Assembly: GCF_902804485.1 (NCBI RefSeq)
Contig: NZ_CADCST010000078.1
Coordinates: 62,001-126,000, forward strand
Length of the DNA: 64,000 nt
Direction of reading: 5' to 3'
DNA from: Flavobacterium collinsii
GTDB taxonomy: Bacteria > Bacteroidota > Bacteroidia > Flavobacteriales > Flavobacteriaceae
Shown: piece by piece, positions 42,177 through 51,231 of the stretch
Numbering within the stretch: the stretch's first letter is position 1
Layout: every line of letters starts with the position of its first letter
Program-made: the position numbers and the translations under genes
Notes under the pieces: generated by a model
Databases searched by the model: none
Seen by the model: the letters and a program-made list of their open reading frames with translations, nothing else
What the model was told of the DNA's origin: nothing

Positions 42177-42884
42177 ATGAAATATAAAAGAATTCTTCTA
42201 AAACTTAGCGGCGAAGCCTTAATGGGTGATTTACAATATGGTATTGACCCTAAAAGATTAGCCGAATACGCTGAAGAAATTAAGCAAATTCACAACAAAG
42301 GAGTAGAAATTGCTATTGTTATTGGCGGAGGAAATATTTTTAGAGGCGTTGCAGGTGCAAGTGCCGGTATGGATAGAGTACAAGGTGACTACATGGGGAT
42401 GCTTGCTACCGTAATTAACGGGATGGCGTTGCAAGGTGCACTTGAAGACAAAGGAATGAAAACGCGTTTGCAGACTGCTTTAAAAATGGAGTCTATTGCA
42501 GAACCTTATATCAAAAGAAGAGCGGACCGCCATCTTGAAAAAGGAAGAATCGTAATTTTTGGTGCCGGAACAGGAAATCCATATTTTACAACCGATACAG
42601 CAGCCGTTTTAAGAGGAATTGAAATCAATGCAGATGTAATCTTAAAAGGAACACGTGTCGATGGTGTTTATGATTCTGATCCGGAAAAAAATGCATCAGC
42701 TGTAAAATTTGATTTTATCTCGTTTGATGATGTCCTTAAAAAAGGATTAAATGTAATGGATACTACCGCTTTTACTTTAAGCCAGGAGAACAAATTACCA
42801 ATCGTTGTTTTTGATATGAACAAAATTGGTAATCTTTTGAAAATCTGTGAAGGTGAAAACGTTGGAACAGTAGTTAATATATAA
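42177..42884 (+). CDS. pyrH: UMP kinase
   Basis: 235 residues, amino-acid-kinase fold. [16 protein letters not shown] at the N-terminus, [14 protein letters not shown] (phosphate-binding loop), [22 protein letters not shown] and [12 protein letters not shown] are all characteristic of bacterial PyrH. It phosphorylates UMP to UDP and is normally allosterically regulated by GTP and UTP. Frr follows 75 bp downstream, a conserved pairing. Confidence 0.98.
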   Translation: MKYKRILLKLSGEALMGDLQYGIDPKRLAEYAEEIKQIHNKGVEIAIVIGGGNIFRGVAGASAGMDRVQGDYMGMLATVINGMALQGALEDKGMKTRLQTALKMESIAEPYIKRRADRHLEKGRIVIFGAGTGNPYFTTDTAAVLRGIEINADVILKGTRVDGVYDSDPEKNASAVKFDFISFDDVLKKGLNVMDTTAFTLSQENKLPIVVFDMNKIGNLLKICEGENVGTVVNI

Positions 42885-42959
42885 GTCATCAGTTACAGTT
42901 TACAGTTACCAATAGAGACTGAGACTGAAAACTAAGACTGAAAACTAAAATTAAAAAAA

Positions 42960-43523
42960 ATGACTGAAGAAATAGAATTTATATTAGATAGTACTGAAGA
43001 ATCTATGAATGGTTCGATCGCACATTTAGAGAAAGAATTTCTTAACATTCGTGCGGGAAAAGCTTCACCGGCAATGCTGGGAAGTGTTTTTGTAGATTAT
43101 TACGGATCTGCAACACCACTTTCTCAAGTATCAAAAATCAGTGTTCCTGATGCCAGAACCATCACTTTGCAGCCTTTTGAAAAAAACATGCTACAGGTTA
43201 TTGAAAAAGCGATCATGGTAGCCAACATTGGTTTTAATCCAATGAATAACGGAGACGTTATCATCATCAGCGTTCCGCCTTTAACTGAGGAGCGTCGTAG
43301 AGACTTAGCCAAACAAGCAAAAGCTGAAGCTGAAGATGCTAAAATTGGTGTTCGTAATGTACGTAAGGATGCTAATACCGATATCAAAAAATTAGAAAAA
43401 GAGGGAACTTCTGAAGACATTTGCAAATCAGCCGAAGAGCAAGTTCAGAATTTAACTAATACTTACATCAAAAAAATCGATGAGTTATTGGCAGCAAAAG
43501 AAGCCGAAATCATGAAGGTGTAA
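42960..43523 (+). CDS. frr: Ribosome recycling factor
   Basis: 187 residues. MNGSIAHLEKEFLNIRAGKASPAMLGSVFVDYYGSATPL and TLQPFEKNMLQVIEKAI, then VPPLTEERRRDLAKQAKAEAEDAKIGVRNVRKDAN are the standard RRF blocks. With EF-G it splits post-termination ribosomes. It follows pyrH, and the gap between them contains GACTGAAAACTAA direct repeats. Confidence 0.98.
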   Translation: MTEEIEFILDSTEESMNGSIAHLEKEFLNIRAGKASPAMLGSVFVDYYGSATPLSQVSKISVPDARTITLQPFEKNMLQVIEKAIMVANIGFNPMNNGDVIIISVPPLTEERRRDLAKQAKAEAEDAKIGVRNVRKDANTDIKKLEKEGTSEDICKSAEEQVQNLTNTYIKKIDELLAAKEAEIMKV

Positions 43524-43541
43524 TCCTATTCAACACAAAAT

Positions 43542-43580
43542 AAAAATCCGTTTAGTTAAATTATACTGAACGGATTTTTT
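43542..43580 (+). terminator. Intrinsic terminator of the pyrH-frr unit
   Basis: AAAAATCCGTTTAGT (43542-43556) pairs with ACTGAACGGATTTTT (43565-43579), one G·T pair, followed by T residues. Confidence 0.88.
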
Positions 43581-43586
43581 TATTCT

Positions 43587-43594
43587 TATTTTTG
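43587..43594 (+). promoter_or_regulatory. TAnnTTTG promoter of the DUF5686 gene
   Basis: TATTTTTG is a perfect match, directly after the frr terminator. It supports the ATG at 43642 because the TTG at 43612 would leave almost no leader. Confidence 0.55.
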
Positions 43595-43641
43595 CATACC
43601 ATTTTTACACTTTGTCTGTTTTTGAAACTATAACACTCTCT

Positions 43642-46137
43642 ATGAAGCTATTTTGTTTGTTGACTTTGTTTTTCACGCTTACCATTCAGGCGCAATTTCA
43701 AATAAACGGAATTGTAACGGACTCCAATAACAAACCTCTTCCTTTTGCTACAATTACAACTTCCGACAACAACAATACAATTACAGATGTTGACGGAAAG
43801 TTTATTCTGAAAATGCCTCTAAAGCCAACCGATTTTATCGTTTCGTATATTGGTTTTCAAACAAAGATCATCGCAGTTACTGATCATAAAACTTTTTATC
43901 CGATCTCTCTTTCTCAAAAGACCGACGATTTAAAAGAGGTTGTGATTTCAAACGAAAATCCGGCCTTAACGATAATTAAAAAGGTAATTGCGAATAAAAA
44001 CAAAAACAACCCGCAAAAAAAACTCAACAGTTTCGAATATAAGAGCTACAATAAACTTATTGTAACCGCCAATCCTGACTCGATTGACGGCAGAATCGAC
44101 TCGACTGCTACTTATAAAAATTTAGACAAAAAACGCATCAATATTGATTCTTCTGATTACAAATTCAAAGAAATAATCAGTAAGCAGCATTTATTTCAAA
44201 CCGAAAAAGTTTCACAATATCAGTTTGGCAATCATAAATTGAAGGAAACCATACTAGGAACCAAGATGGCCGGTTTTAAACAACCCATTTATGAGATTAT
44301 TGCTTTTAATCTACAGTCGATTTCGATTTATGATTCGAAGTACGAGCTGTTTGAAACGAAATACGAAAATCCAATTTCAGACAACGCTCCTCAAAATTAC
44401 AATTACAAGATCCTGGATACCGTGAATGTAAAGGGCCGCGAAACGTATATGATTTACTTTAAAAACAAACACAGAAGGAAATCATCGGGACTAGAGGGTG
44501 TTTTATACATCGATCAGGAAAATTTCGCTGTTGCCAAAGCCGTAATGCGTATCAAAGGTGTTTTGGACATTAGCGGAATTCATGAATTTGAATATGTACC
44601 TAACGAAAAAATATGGTTCCAAAGCAATACTACTTTTAAAATTGTAAAAGGAAAGAACGATGATGACATTAAGATCTTAGGAGGAACCATTCAGTTTGAC
44701 GGAGACGTTGAAGATAATTTCGAACCCAGAAAAAAATCAGCTTCTGACTTTACCTATCTGCTTTCTGAGAGCAACAATTTTGACATTCGTTACAATACGA
44801 CCGCACCTATAAAAAACCCGGCTCTTTACATCGAAATTAAAGACGACGCCAACAAGAAACCGGAAACTTTCTGGGAAGAATACCGAAAAGAAAGCCTGGA
44901 TCTAAAAAGCCAAAAAACGTATCAGCTAATAGACAGTCTTTCGATAAAGAAAAGAATTGAAAATCGTTTAGGATTAGGACGTAAAATCATCAACGGGTAT
45001 TTCCCGATTGGCCCGATCGATCTGGATTTAAAGAAAATCATCAGTTACAACAATTACGAAGGTTTCAGATTAGGACTTGGTGGTATTACTAACGATCACT
45101 TCTCTAAAAACTTCAGAATCGAAGGATATGGTGCTTACGGGACAAAAGATGGTGCATTCAAATACAGTCTGGGAACAGGAGTTTTATTGGACAAAAACAC
45201 CAATACATGGGTAAACGGATACTATACAGATGACGTTCGGGAAATTGCGAGTACCGTTTTTGCAGTTGACAAACGTGTTTTTAAAATTTACGATCCGCGT
45301 CCTATCAACATTAGTACTTTTTATAAGTATGTGGGTTGGAAAGCTAACATTCAGACCAAAATCATTCCGAAAACGGAAGCAATTCTGGAATTTTCAAGAA
45401 CCTATGTAGAACCTAAATTCGATTATCTTTTTAATTACAATGGAAAGTTATATTCGGATTATGTCATGACTACCGCAATGGTTTCGATTGTTTGGGCACC
45501 TTTTAGTCCTTTTATGCAAACCCCGACCGGAAGAACTGAGACAGATAAAAAATTCCCAAGGTTTACTTTTCAATATACGCAGTCGCTACCCAATGTTATG
45601 GAGAACGATTTTACTTTTGGGAAAATAGATTTCAAAGCAGAATATGAAAAGAAATATTTAAACGGTCAGAAAACGAGCTTGCTCCTTCAAGGAGGTTATG
45701 CTACGGGCGATGTACCCATTACACACCTGTACAATACAATGCCCAACAACTTAAACAAGGAAACACTATTGCAACGTATTACTTTTGCCGGACGAAACAG
45801 TTTTGAAACCATGTTTTTTAACGAATTTTTTTCCAGTCAATATGTCTTTTTCCAAATCAAACACGGTTTCGACCGAATCAGAATACTCAAAAAAGTTCGT
45901 CCGTCTTTAGTACTGGTTACAAGAATGGCCTGGGGAAATATGGAAAATCCACAACAACACGTAGGTCCAACCTATAAAACCCTGGACAAAGGTTTTTTTG
46001 AATCCGGAATCGAACTCAACAAGATTTATAAAGGTATTGGTTTAGGTGGCTTCTATCGTTATGGTCCGAACCAGCTAATGAGATTTGAGGATAACATTGC
46101 GGTTAAGATTTCTTATGTGCTGGATTTGGGGTTATAA
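43642..46137 (+). CDS. DUF5686 outer-membrane protein with carboxypeptidase-regulatory-like domain
   Basis: 831 residues from the ATG at 43642, which gives signal peptide MKLFCLLTLFFTLTIQAQ. Residues 20-105 are a CarboxypepD_reg-like domain (FQINGIVTDSNNKPLPFATI, VDGKFILKMPLKPTDFIVSYIGFQ). The rest is the DUF5686 body: a soluble part (LTIIKKVIANKNKNNPQKKLNSFEYKSYNK, VEGVLYIDQENFAVAKAVMRIKGV-type segments) followed by a beta-barrel ending KISYVLDLGL. Function unknown; related proteins are widespread outer-membrane proteins of Bacteroidota. It is not a TonB receptor because there is no plug domain. Confidence 0.87.
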   Translation: MKLFCLLTLFFTLTIQAQFQINGIVTDSNNKPLPFATITTSDNNNTITDVDGKFILKMPLKPTDFIVSYIGFQTKIIAVTDHKTFYPISLSQKTDDLKEVVISNENPALTIIKKVIANKNKNNPQKKLNSFEYKSYNKLIVTANPDSIDGRIDSTATYKNLDKKRINIDSSDYKFKEIISKQHLFQTEKVSQYQFGNHKLKETILGTKMAGFKQPIYEIIAFNLQSISIYDSKYELFETKYENPISDNAPQNYNYKILDTVNVKGRETYMIYFKNKHRRKSSGLEGVLYIDQENFAVAKAVMRIKGVLDISGIHEFEYVPNEKIWFQSNTTFKIVKGKNDDDIKILGGTIQFDGDVEDNFEPRKKSASDFTYLLSESNNFDIRYNTTAPIKNPALYIEIKDDANKKPETFWEEYRKESLDLKSQKTYQLIDSLSIKKRIENRLGLGRKIINGYFPIGPIDLDLKKIISYNNYEGFRLGLGGITNDHFSKNFRIEGYGAYGTKDGAFKYSLGTGVLLDKNTNTWVNGYYTDDVREIASTVFAVDKRVFKIYDPRPINISTFYKYVGWKANIQTKIIPKTEAILEFSRTYVEPKFDYLFNYNGKLYSDYVMTTAMVSIVWAPFSPFMQTPTGRTETDKKFPRFTFQYTQSLPNVMENDFTFGKIDFKAEYEKKYLNGQKTSLLLQGGYATGDVPITHLYNTMPNNLNKETLLQRITFAGRNSFETMFFNEFFSSQYVFFQIKHGFDRIRILKKVRPSLVLVTRMAWGNMENPQQHVGPTYKTLDKGFFESGIELNKIYKGIGLGGFYRYGPNQLMRFEDNIAVKISYVLDLGL

Positions 46138-46139
46138 AT

Positions 46140-46481
46140 ATTAAATTCCAATCTCTTAAATTCCAAATTCCAATTGGAGGCTCAGTTTCGTTTCAACAGA
46201 AAGAGAAAATACAAAAAAACAAATCAGGAAACAAAAAATCCGTGTAAATCCGCGTTTTCGCAAAGCGAATCCGCCTCATCCGCGACCCCAAAAAAAAACC
46301 AAAAAACCAAAAAATCTAAATTCCAAATTCCAATGTGACATATCGTTTCATTTCGGCGAAAGGAATATTCACAAGAAACAAAAGATCCGCACAAATCCGC
46401 GTTTTCGGAAAGCGAATCCGCTTCATCCGCGACCCAAAAAAAAATCCCAAACCCAATTATAAAATTGGAATTTGGAATTTT
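46140..46481. repeat. Degenerate repeat cluster in a 383-bp gene-free gap
   Basis: TTCCAAATTCCAA words occur three times or more, and a block beginning AAATCCGCGTTTTCG with AAAGCGAATCCGC and TCATCCGCGACC occurs twice, 147 bp apart (about 46246 and 46393), with a few differences. No gene is seen in 46138-46520. Confidence 0.75.
46436..46481 (-). terminator. Terminator of the antiporter gene
   Basis: On the minus strand AAAATTCCAAATTCCAATT pairs with AATTGGGTTTGGGATTTT and is followed by a run of T. Confidence 0.7.
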
Positions 46482-46520
46482 AAAGATTGTAATTTTTAAA
46501 AAATTGTAATTTAATCCCTT

Positions 46521-48791
46521 TTATGGCTTCAAAATCAATACAGAAGGTGTATTGTTCAACCAGGTACTTTGAGATTCTATTAATTTTTTCCAGCTGTCTA
46601 AACTAATGATCATTAAGTTCTGATTCTCCAAGAATTCTTTTTTAATCGTTCGGTCATGCATAATCATGATGTGATTGGGTGCAATTTGCTCGATCGAACG
46701 AATCGTTTCCTGAATATCTCGGGTATTTTTTACTTCACCGCTGGCATCCAGAACGGTAATCTGAGATCCGTTATTGTTGATTAGTTTTTTGGCATAATCA
46801 ATTAAAAAAGCATCTTCTTTACTAAAAACCGGCATAAAAACCTGATTGACTTCTTCCAGCTTTTTATCGATGAAAATCCCAACTGGCATTTTACTTTTTG
46901 CGATAATATGGCGCGTCCTTTCGTCAAAAGGAGAATTTTCAAACAGTCCCTCCTTACCTGTAAACTTATCGATTAAACGATCCGGATTTACGATTCTGGT
47001 TGTAAACCCAAGAATTTTACCCAACAAGGTTCCTTCAAAAATAGACTGCCCTAATCCAACTAACAATAAATCATATTCGCCCTGATTTGCCGTATCAATA
47101 ATATCAGTATCGATATCATTTGTCACTTTAAAAACACTCACCATATTCTGATTCAAACGTTCTGATTCTTCAATCACCGGCAACAGCATTTTACGTTCAT
47201 GGTCTTTTATGTCAAACGAATGTATTTCGGTACTCAATGATAAATGCATCGCCGTCACAATAGAATTATCTGCCTGCTTTTTAACCAAACTATTGGCCAG
47301 TTTAAGTAATTTTTTTCCTTTCTCAGGAGTAGCGAAAGAAAGCAGGATTTTAAATTTGCTTTTATTTCCAATTTCCTGTGGGATAGCAGTTATCTTGTCT
47401 TTAAAAACAAAACCGATTAAATCCAACGCAGGACCAGTCATGAATGTGGTTACCAAAGCCATGATCACCATCATAGTAAAAATTTCTGTTGATAAAACTC
47501 CCAGATCATAACCGATATTTAAAACTACCAGTTCCATCAAACCACGGGTATTCATTAAAGCTCCGATTGCCAAACTGTCTTTCCAGCTTTGTCCCACGAA
47601 TTTTGCAGCAAAAGCACTTCCAAAGAATTTCCCTGCTACGGCTACTCCAATAATCACGGCAGTCACCTTCCATAAATACGGATCGTTCAATAAACCAATT
47701 TGTGTACGTAAACCGGTAAATACAAAGAACAATGGCAGTAAAACGATAATCGCAACGTCTTCTACTTTTTCGATAAAAATATTTCTGAATTTATTGTTTT
47801 CAGGCATAATTGCTCCGGCCAGAAAAGCACCAAACAAAGCATGAATTCCAATAAGTTCAGCGGCATAAGCAGAAAATAAAAGTGTCAAAAAGAAGATCGC
47901 AACGACCGGTTTGTTCAAACTCTCACGTGTTGAGTTTAAATCACCTACACGTTTCAGGAACGGACGAACTACTTTCAGCATGATAACTACATACAATAAA
48001 GCTAAACCAATTACATACAAAGCACTCGTGAACGAACCTGCTTTTACAATAGCAATTACCAGAGCCAAAATACACCAGGCCGTAATATCATCGGCGGCGG
48101 CACAGGTAATGGCTATGGTTCCGAGTTTTGTTTTTTGCATTCCGCGTTCCTGCACAATACGGGCAAGAACCGGAAATGCCGTAATACTCATCGCAATTCC
48201 CATAAACAATCCGAAAGAGGCAAACTCAACCCCAACCGGTGCAAAAGTATGGTAGATAAAATAAGCTAATGATAGACCCAGGGCAAAAGGGATTACAATA
48301 CTTGCGTGACTTATAACTACAGCATCATGTGCTTTATTTTTCAAAACTTTCAAATCCAATTCCATTCCAATCACAAACATGAAAAAAATCAAACCAATCT
48401 GACTTAAAAATTGTAGGTTTCCTAAAGATTCTTTTGGGAACAAAGCTGCTGAAAATTCAGGAAAATACATTCCGATCAAAGAAGGTCCTAAAACAATTCC
48501 GGCAATCATTTCTCCAATTACAGAAGGCTGTCCGATTTTTCTAAAAACCCATCCAAACAAACGCGCTACTAAAATAATAGTCACAATCTGTGCTAACAAA
48601 ATAGCCAAAGGATGCTGAAGATTCTCAACCATCGAGTGAAGAAAATCATTCCAGTGATTGCTTTCTATTTTTTTATGAACGATTCCACGTCCAGCCTCAA
48701 GTGAAGCCCCTTTTGAGATTACCCAATATATCAGGGCCGTAAAACCTCCAATGACAGTAACGTAAAACAAGGAGTTTTTAATATTATTCAT
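46521..48791 (-). CDS. CPA2-type monovalent cation/proton antiporter with universal-stress-like tail
   Basis: 756 residues from the ATG at 48789-48791; the upstream in-frame start at 48845 adds a polar stretch. One N-terminal helix is followed by a 12-helix Na+/H+ exchanger domain (about 70-455) with VIGEMIAGIVLGPSLIGM, ARIVQERGMQKTKLGTIAITCAAADDITAWC (the Asp pair of the ion site) and ALMNTRGLMELVVLNIGYDLGVL. Residues 480-756 are soluble and resemble two Usp-like domains (LLSFATPEKGKKLLKLANSL, YDLLLVGLGQSIFEG, MPVGIFIDKKLEEV). It exchanges Na+ or K+ for protons in the inner membrane; the tail probably regulates it. Confidence 0.9.
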   Translation of the reverse strand: MNNIKNSLFYVTVIGGFTALIYWVISKGASLEAGRGIVHKKIESNHWNDFLHSMVENLQHPLAILLAQIVTIILVARLFGWVFRKIGQPSVIGEMIAGIVLGPSLIGMYFPEFSAALFPKESLGNLQFLSQIGLIFFMFVIGMELDLKVLKNKAHDAVVISHASIVIPFALGLSLAYFIYHTFAPVGVEFASFGLFMGIAMSITAFPVLARIVQERGMQKTKLGTIAITCAAADDITAWCILALVIAIVKAGSFTSALYVIGLALLYVVIMLKVVRPFLKRVGDLNSTRESLNKPVVAIFFLTLLFSAYAAELIGIHALFGAFLAGAIMPENNKFRNIFIEKVEDVAIIVLLPLFFVFTGLRTQIGLLNDPYLWKVTAVIIGVAVAGKFFGSAFAAKFVGQSWKDSLAIGALMNTRGLMELVVLNIGYDLGVLSTEIFTMMVIMALVTTFMTGPALDLIGFVFKDKITAIPQEIGNKSKFKILLSFATPEKGKKLLKLANSLVKKQADNSIVTAMHLSLSTEIHSFDIKDHERKMLLPVIEESERLNQNMVSVFKVTNDIDTDIIDTANQGEYDLLLVGLGQSIFEGTLLGKILGFTTRIVNPDRLIDKFTGKEGLFENSPFDERTRHIIAKSKMPVGIFIDKKLEEVNQVFMPVFSKEDAFLIDYAKKLINNNGSQITVLDASGEVKNTRDIQETIRSIEQIAPNHIMIMHDRTIKKEFLENQNLMIISLDSWKKLIESQSTWLNNTPSVLILKP

Positions 48792-49018
48792 AACTCGTTT
48801 TTTTGATTTATTGCTGCAAATATCAACACTCCAACTGTAGTGCAAAAGTAAATTTACTGCTAATTTTCAATCCATGTAACAAGTCCGAAAAACTTTGTAA
48901 TAAGTTATTTTATTCCACAATAACCAACTGGCATTCTGAGATAAATCGGCTGCTTAATTACAATAATCAGGGGATTTTGACACTGTCGGTCTTACGTTTA
49001 CTAACTGAGGTATAAATG

Positions 49019-49738
49019 TTAGATTTTTACTCTTTTCAAAAAATCGGCACGATAGGTTTCGCTTAGAATCAAAGAGCTATTTTTACCATCTTTTTCTAAA
49101 TGATGCAATACAATTTCGTTATGATTAAAAAACTTTATCGCTTTTACTGCAACAATTTCTTTCTTGTTGACACGGCAAAAATCAGTCTCGGGAAGTTCCT
49201 TTAAAAGCGTATCGAATTTCACATTCTTTAAGTTGAGTAAACTTCCGTCAACAAGCAGTACGGTTTTATCCCGACTGTCACTAATGGCCGTCTTGATGTA
49301 CTGAATCTGATTAAAATAAAGTAATGTTTTGCCTTTATCGGTATTTAACTGAATGAATTTTTTAGCGGCATCCGGTTTATCGAAACGTTCAAAAGCTTTT
49401 GAGATCGCTTTTTGCAAACGTTCGAGTTTTACCGGTTTTGTAATATAATCTACAGCATCAATATTAAAAGCATCAGCGGCATATTCTTTATAAGCCGTGC
49501 AGAAAATAACCAACTTATTGTCGAGGGTTTCTGCCAGATGCAAACCATCGATACCCGGCATTTCGATATCTGAGATCAACAAATCAAAATCGAGATTCGG
49601 TATTTCGGCCAGGAGTTTTTCGGGATTGTTAAATGTTTTTACAATTTCTACTTCGGGAATCTGTTCGCAAAGCATTTTCAGATACGTTAAGCCCGGCAGC
49701 TCATCGTCCAGCAGCAAGCATTTCAGTTTTGTATTCAA
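49019..49738 (-). CDS. LytTR-family response regulator
   Basis: 239 residues. The receiver domain has LLDDELPGLTYL at the N-terminus, phospho-acceptor Asp in LLISDIEMPGIDG and Lys in VDYITKPVKLERL. The C-terminal LytTR DNA-binding domain spans about 135-239 (KGKTLLYFNQIQYIKTAISDS, LLKELPETDFCRVNKKEIVAVKAI). The only start that keeps the receiver is TTG at 49738, preceded by an in-frame TAG two codons upstream. The gene overlaps the end of its sensor kinase gene by 38 bp, so they are translationally coupled. Confidence 0.9.
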   Translation of the reverse strand: MNTKLKCLLLDDELPGLTYLKMLCEQIPEVEIVKTFNNPEKLLAEIPNLDFDLLISDIEMPGIDGLHLAETLDNKLVIFCTAYKEYAADAFNIDAVDYITKPVKLERLQKAISKAFERFDKPDAAKKFIQLNTDKGKTLLYFNQIQYIKTAISDSRDKTVLLVDGSLLNLKNVKFDTLLKELPETDFCRVNKKEIVAVKAIKFFNHNEIVLHHLEKDGKNSSLILSETYRADFLKRVKI

Positions 49739-50459
49739 GTAAGTCTATTTTTAGATGAGCAATATAAATGTCATTTTCGACAAACCTGTCGAGTTTAAAG
49801 TTGTTTTTGTAAATAATTCGCAAGCGGTGCTCTAAGGTGGCGTGACCGAAACCGCTTCGTTCTTTTTTCAATACTTTTTTATCCGATATTTTATTAGAAA
49901 CGGTCATAGAAAAAGCATTGTCCCTGAACTCAAATACAACCGAGATAAAAGCATCGGCACTCTGTAAGTCGGCATGTTTAAAAGCATTTTCGATTAAATC
50001 AATCGAGATTAACGGTGCCAGTAAAGGCTGCTCGTACAATTTGTCTTCTTTATTGATATTGGTTTTGATTTTTAATTCAAAAAGCGGACTGATTTTGATT
50101 TTATTGATTTCGATTAAATTGAGTGCAAAATCAATTTCTTCTTTTGCCGTGACAAACTTCTTCTTACTCTCGTAAAGGATATAGTCCAGTACATTCGCTA
50201 ATTTATCTAAAGCAAAATAGGTTTGATAAGCATGTGACTGAATCGAGTTTAAAATATTTTTAAACAAATGCGGATTCAGTTTAGACTCTAAAGTTTCCAA
50301 TTGCAAATCGTTCACCTTCATTTCGAGTGCATAAAAACTTTTCTCGGCATCATCTTTTGCTTTTTTGAACTGCAGCAGTTGATACATCAAAAAACAAATG
50401 ATAGCGATGAGCAATAAGAGAATTGCCAGAAATATAAAAGTGATTGTATTGTCCTGCAT
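49701..50459 (-). CDS. LytS/YehU-type sensor histidine kinase
   Basis: 252 residues. One membrane helix (about 6-28) precedes a coiled coil and the His_kinase block LESKLNPHLFKNILNSIQSHAYQ (phospho-His in NPHLFKN). It is followed by APLISIDLIENAFKHADLQ (N-box) and ERSGFGHATLEHRLRIIYKN (a degenerate G-box). There is no large extracellular sensor domain, so input is probably within the membrane. It pairs with the LytTR regulator that overlaps its 3' end. Confidence 0.9.
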   Translation of the reverse strand: MQDNTITFIFLAILLLLIAIICFLMYQLLQFKKAKDDAEKSFYALEMKVNDLQLETLESKLNPHLFKNILNSIQSHAYQTYFALDKLANVLDYILYESKKKFVTAKEEIDFALNLIEINKIKISPLFELKIKTNINKEDKLYEQPLLAPLISIDLIENAFKHADLQSADAFISVVFEFRDNAFSMTVSNKISDKKVLKKERSGFGHATLEHRLRIIYKNNFKLDRFVENDIYIAHLKIDLLEYKTEMLAAGR

Positions 50460-50723
50460 TGTTTTATGTAAAGTTTAAAAGTTTTCTTTCGCCACTAATT
50501 TACTCCGTCTGTTCGCTATCGCTCGAGTCACGAATAAACACGAATTATAAAATCTCCATGTTATTATTTTGCCACAGATTACAAAGATGATAAAGATTTT
50601 CTGCCTAATGCAAGCTGTTGGGCGTAATTCATTTTAACACATAGTAACATAGATTCTGTATCCATAAAAAGGCGTTTCACTTTATTTAAATATACATAGC
50701 TCCCTATGTAAAAAAAAAAATTA

Positions 50724-51053
50724 TTAATGACTGGAAACGAACTTCAATCCAATAATCGAAGCAATTAAAGTCGAAAGGAAGAATATTCTCCAGAAAGTTG
50801 CCGGCTCTTTAAAAACTAATATTCCAACCAAAACAGTCCCAACTGCTCCAATTCCGGTCCAAACCGCATAGGCAGTTCCAATCGGCAATACCTGAGTGGC
50901 CTTATACAACAAAAACATACTGATGGAAAGACAAACAAAGAAACCAATCATCCAATAGGTCGAAACCATTCCTGTCGTTTCTTTGGCTTTGCCCAGACAA
51001 GAGGCAAAAGCAACTTCAAAAAGTCCTGCGATTATTAATAGAATCCAATTCAT
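50724..51053 (-). CDS. SMR-family multidrug exporter (DMT superfamily)
   Basis: 109 residues, four transmembrane helices. MNWILLIIAGLFEVAFASCL carries the essential membrane Glu14 of the small multidrug resistance family. YKATQVLPIGTAYAVWTGIGAVGTVLVGIL is the second signature. The GTAYAVWTGIG sequence is shared by Qac-like and SugE/Gdx-like members; SugE/Gdx members export guanidinium. Which ligand applies here is not certain. Single gene on the minus strand. Confidence 0.88.
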   Translation of the reverse strand: MNWILLIIAGLFEVAFASCLGKAKETTGMVSTYWMIGFFVCLSISMFLLYKATQVLPIGTAYAVWTGIGAVGTVLVGILVFKEPATFWRIFFLSTLIASIIGLKFVSSH

Positions 51054-51204
51054 TTTCTACCTCTTTTTAAATTAGATACAAATATGAGAAAAGCTAACGT
51101 AGAATTCTATAAAATATCACATTTTTAAACAACAGCATCGTTTCAATTGTGTTAACAAACCGTAAAAACCAAGCCGAATATTTATGATTCCGAGCACTTT
51201 TCAC

Positions 51205-51212
51205 TACATTTG
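51205..51212 (+). promoter_or_regulatory. TAnnTTTG promoter of the MMPL transporter gene
   Basis: TACATTTG is a perfect match. It lies downstream of a possible start at 51184, which excludes that start and supports the ATG at 51232. Confidence 0.65.
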
Positions 51213-51231
51213 CATCCATTTTACAAATTTT

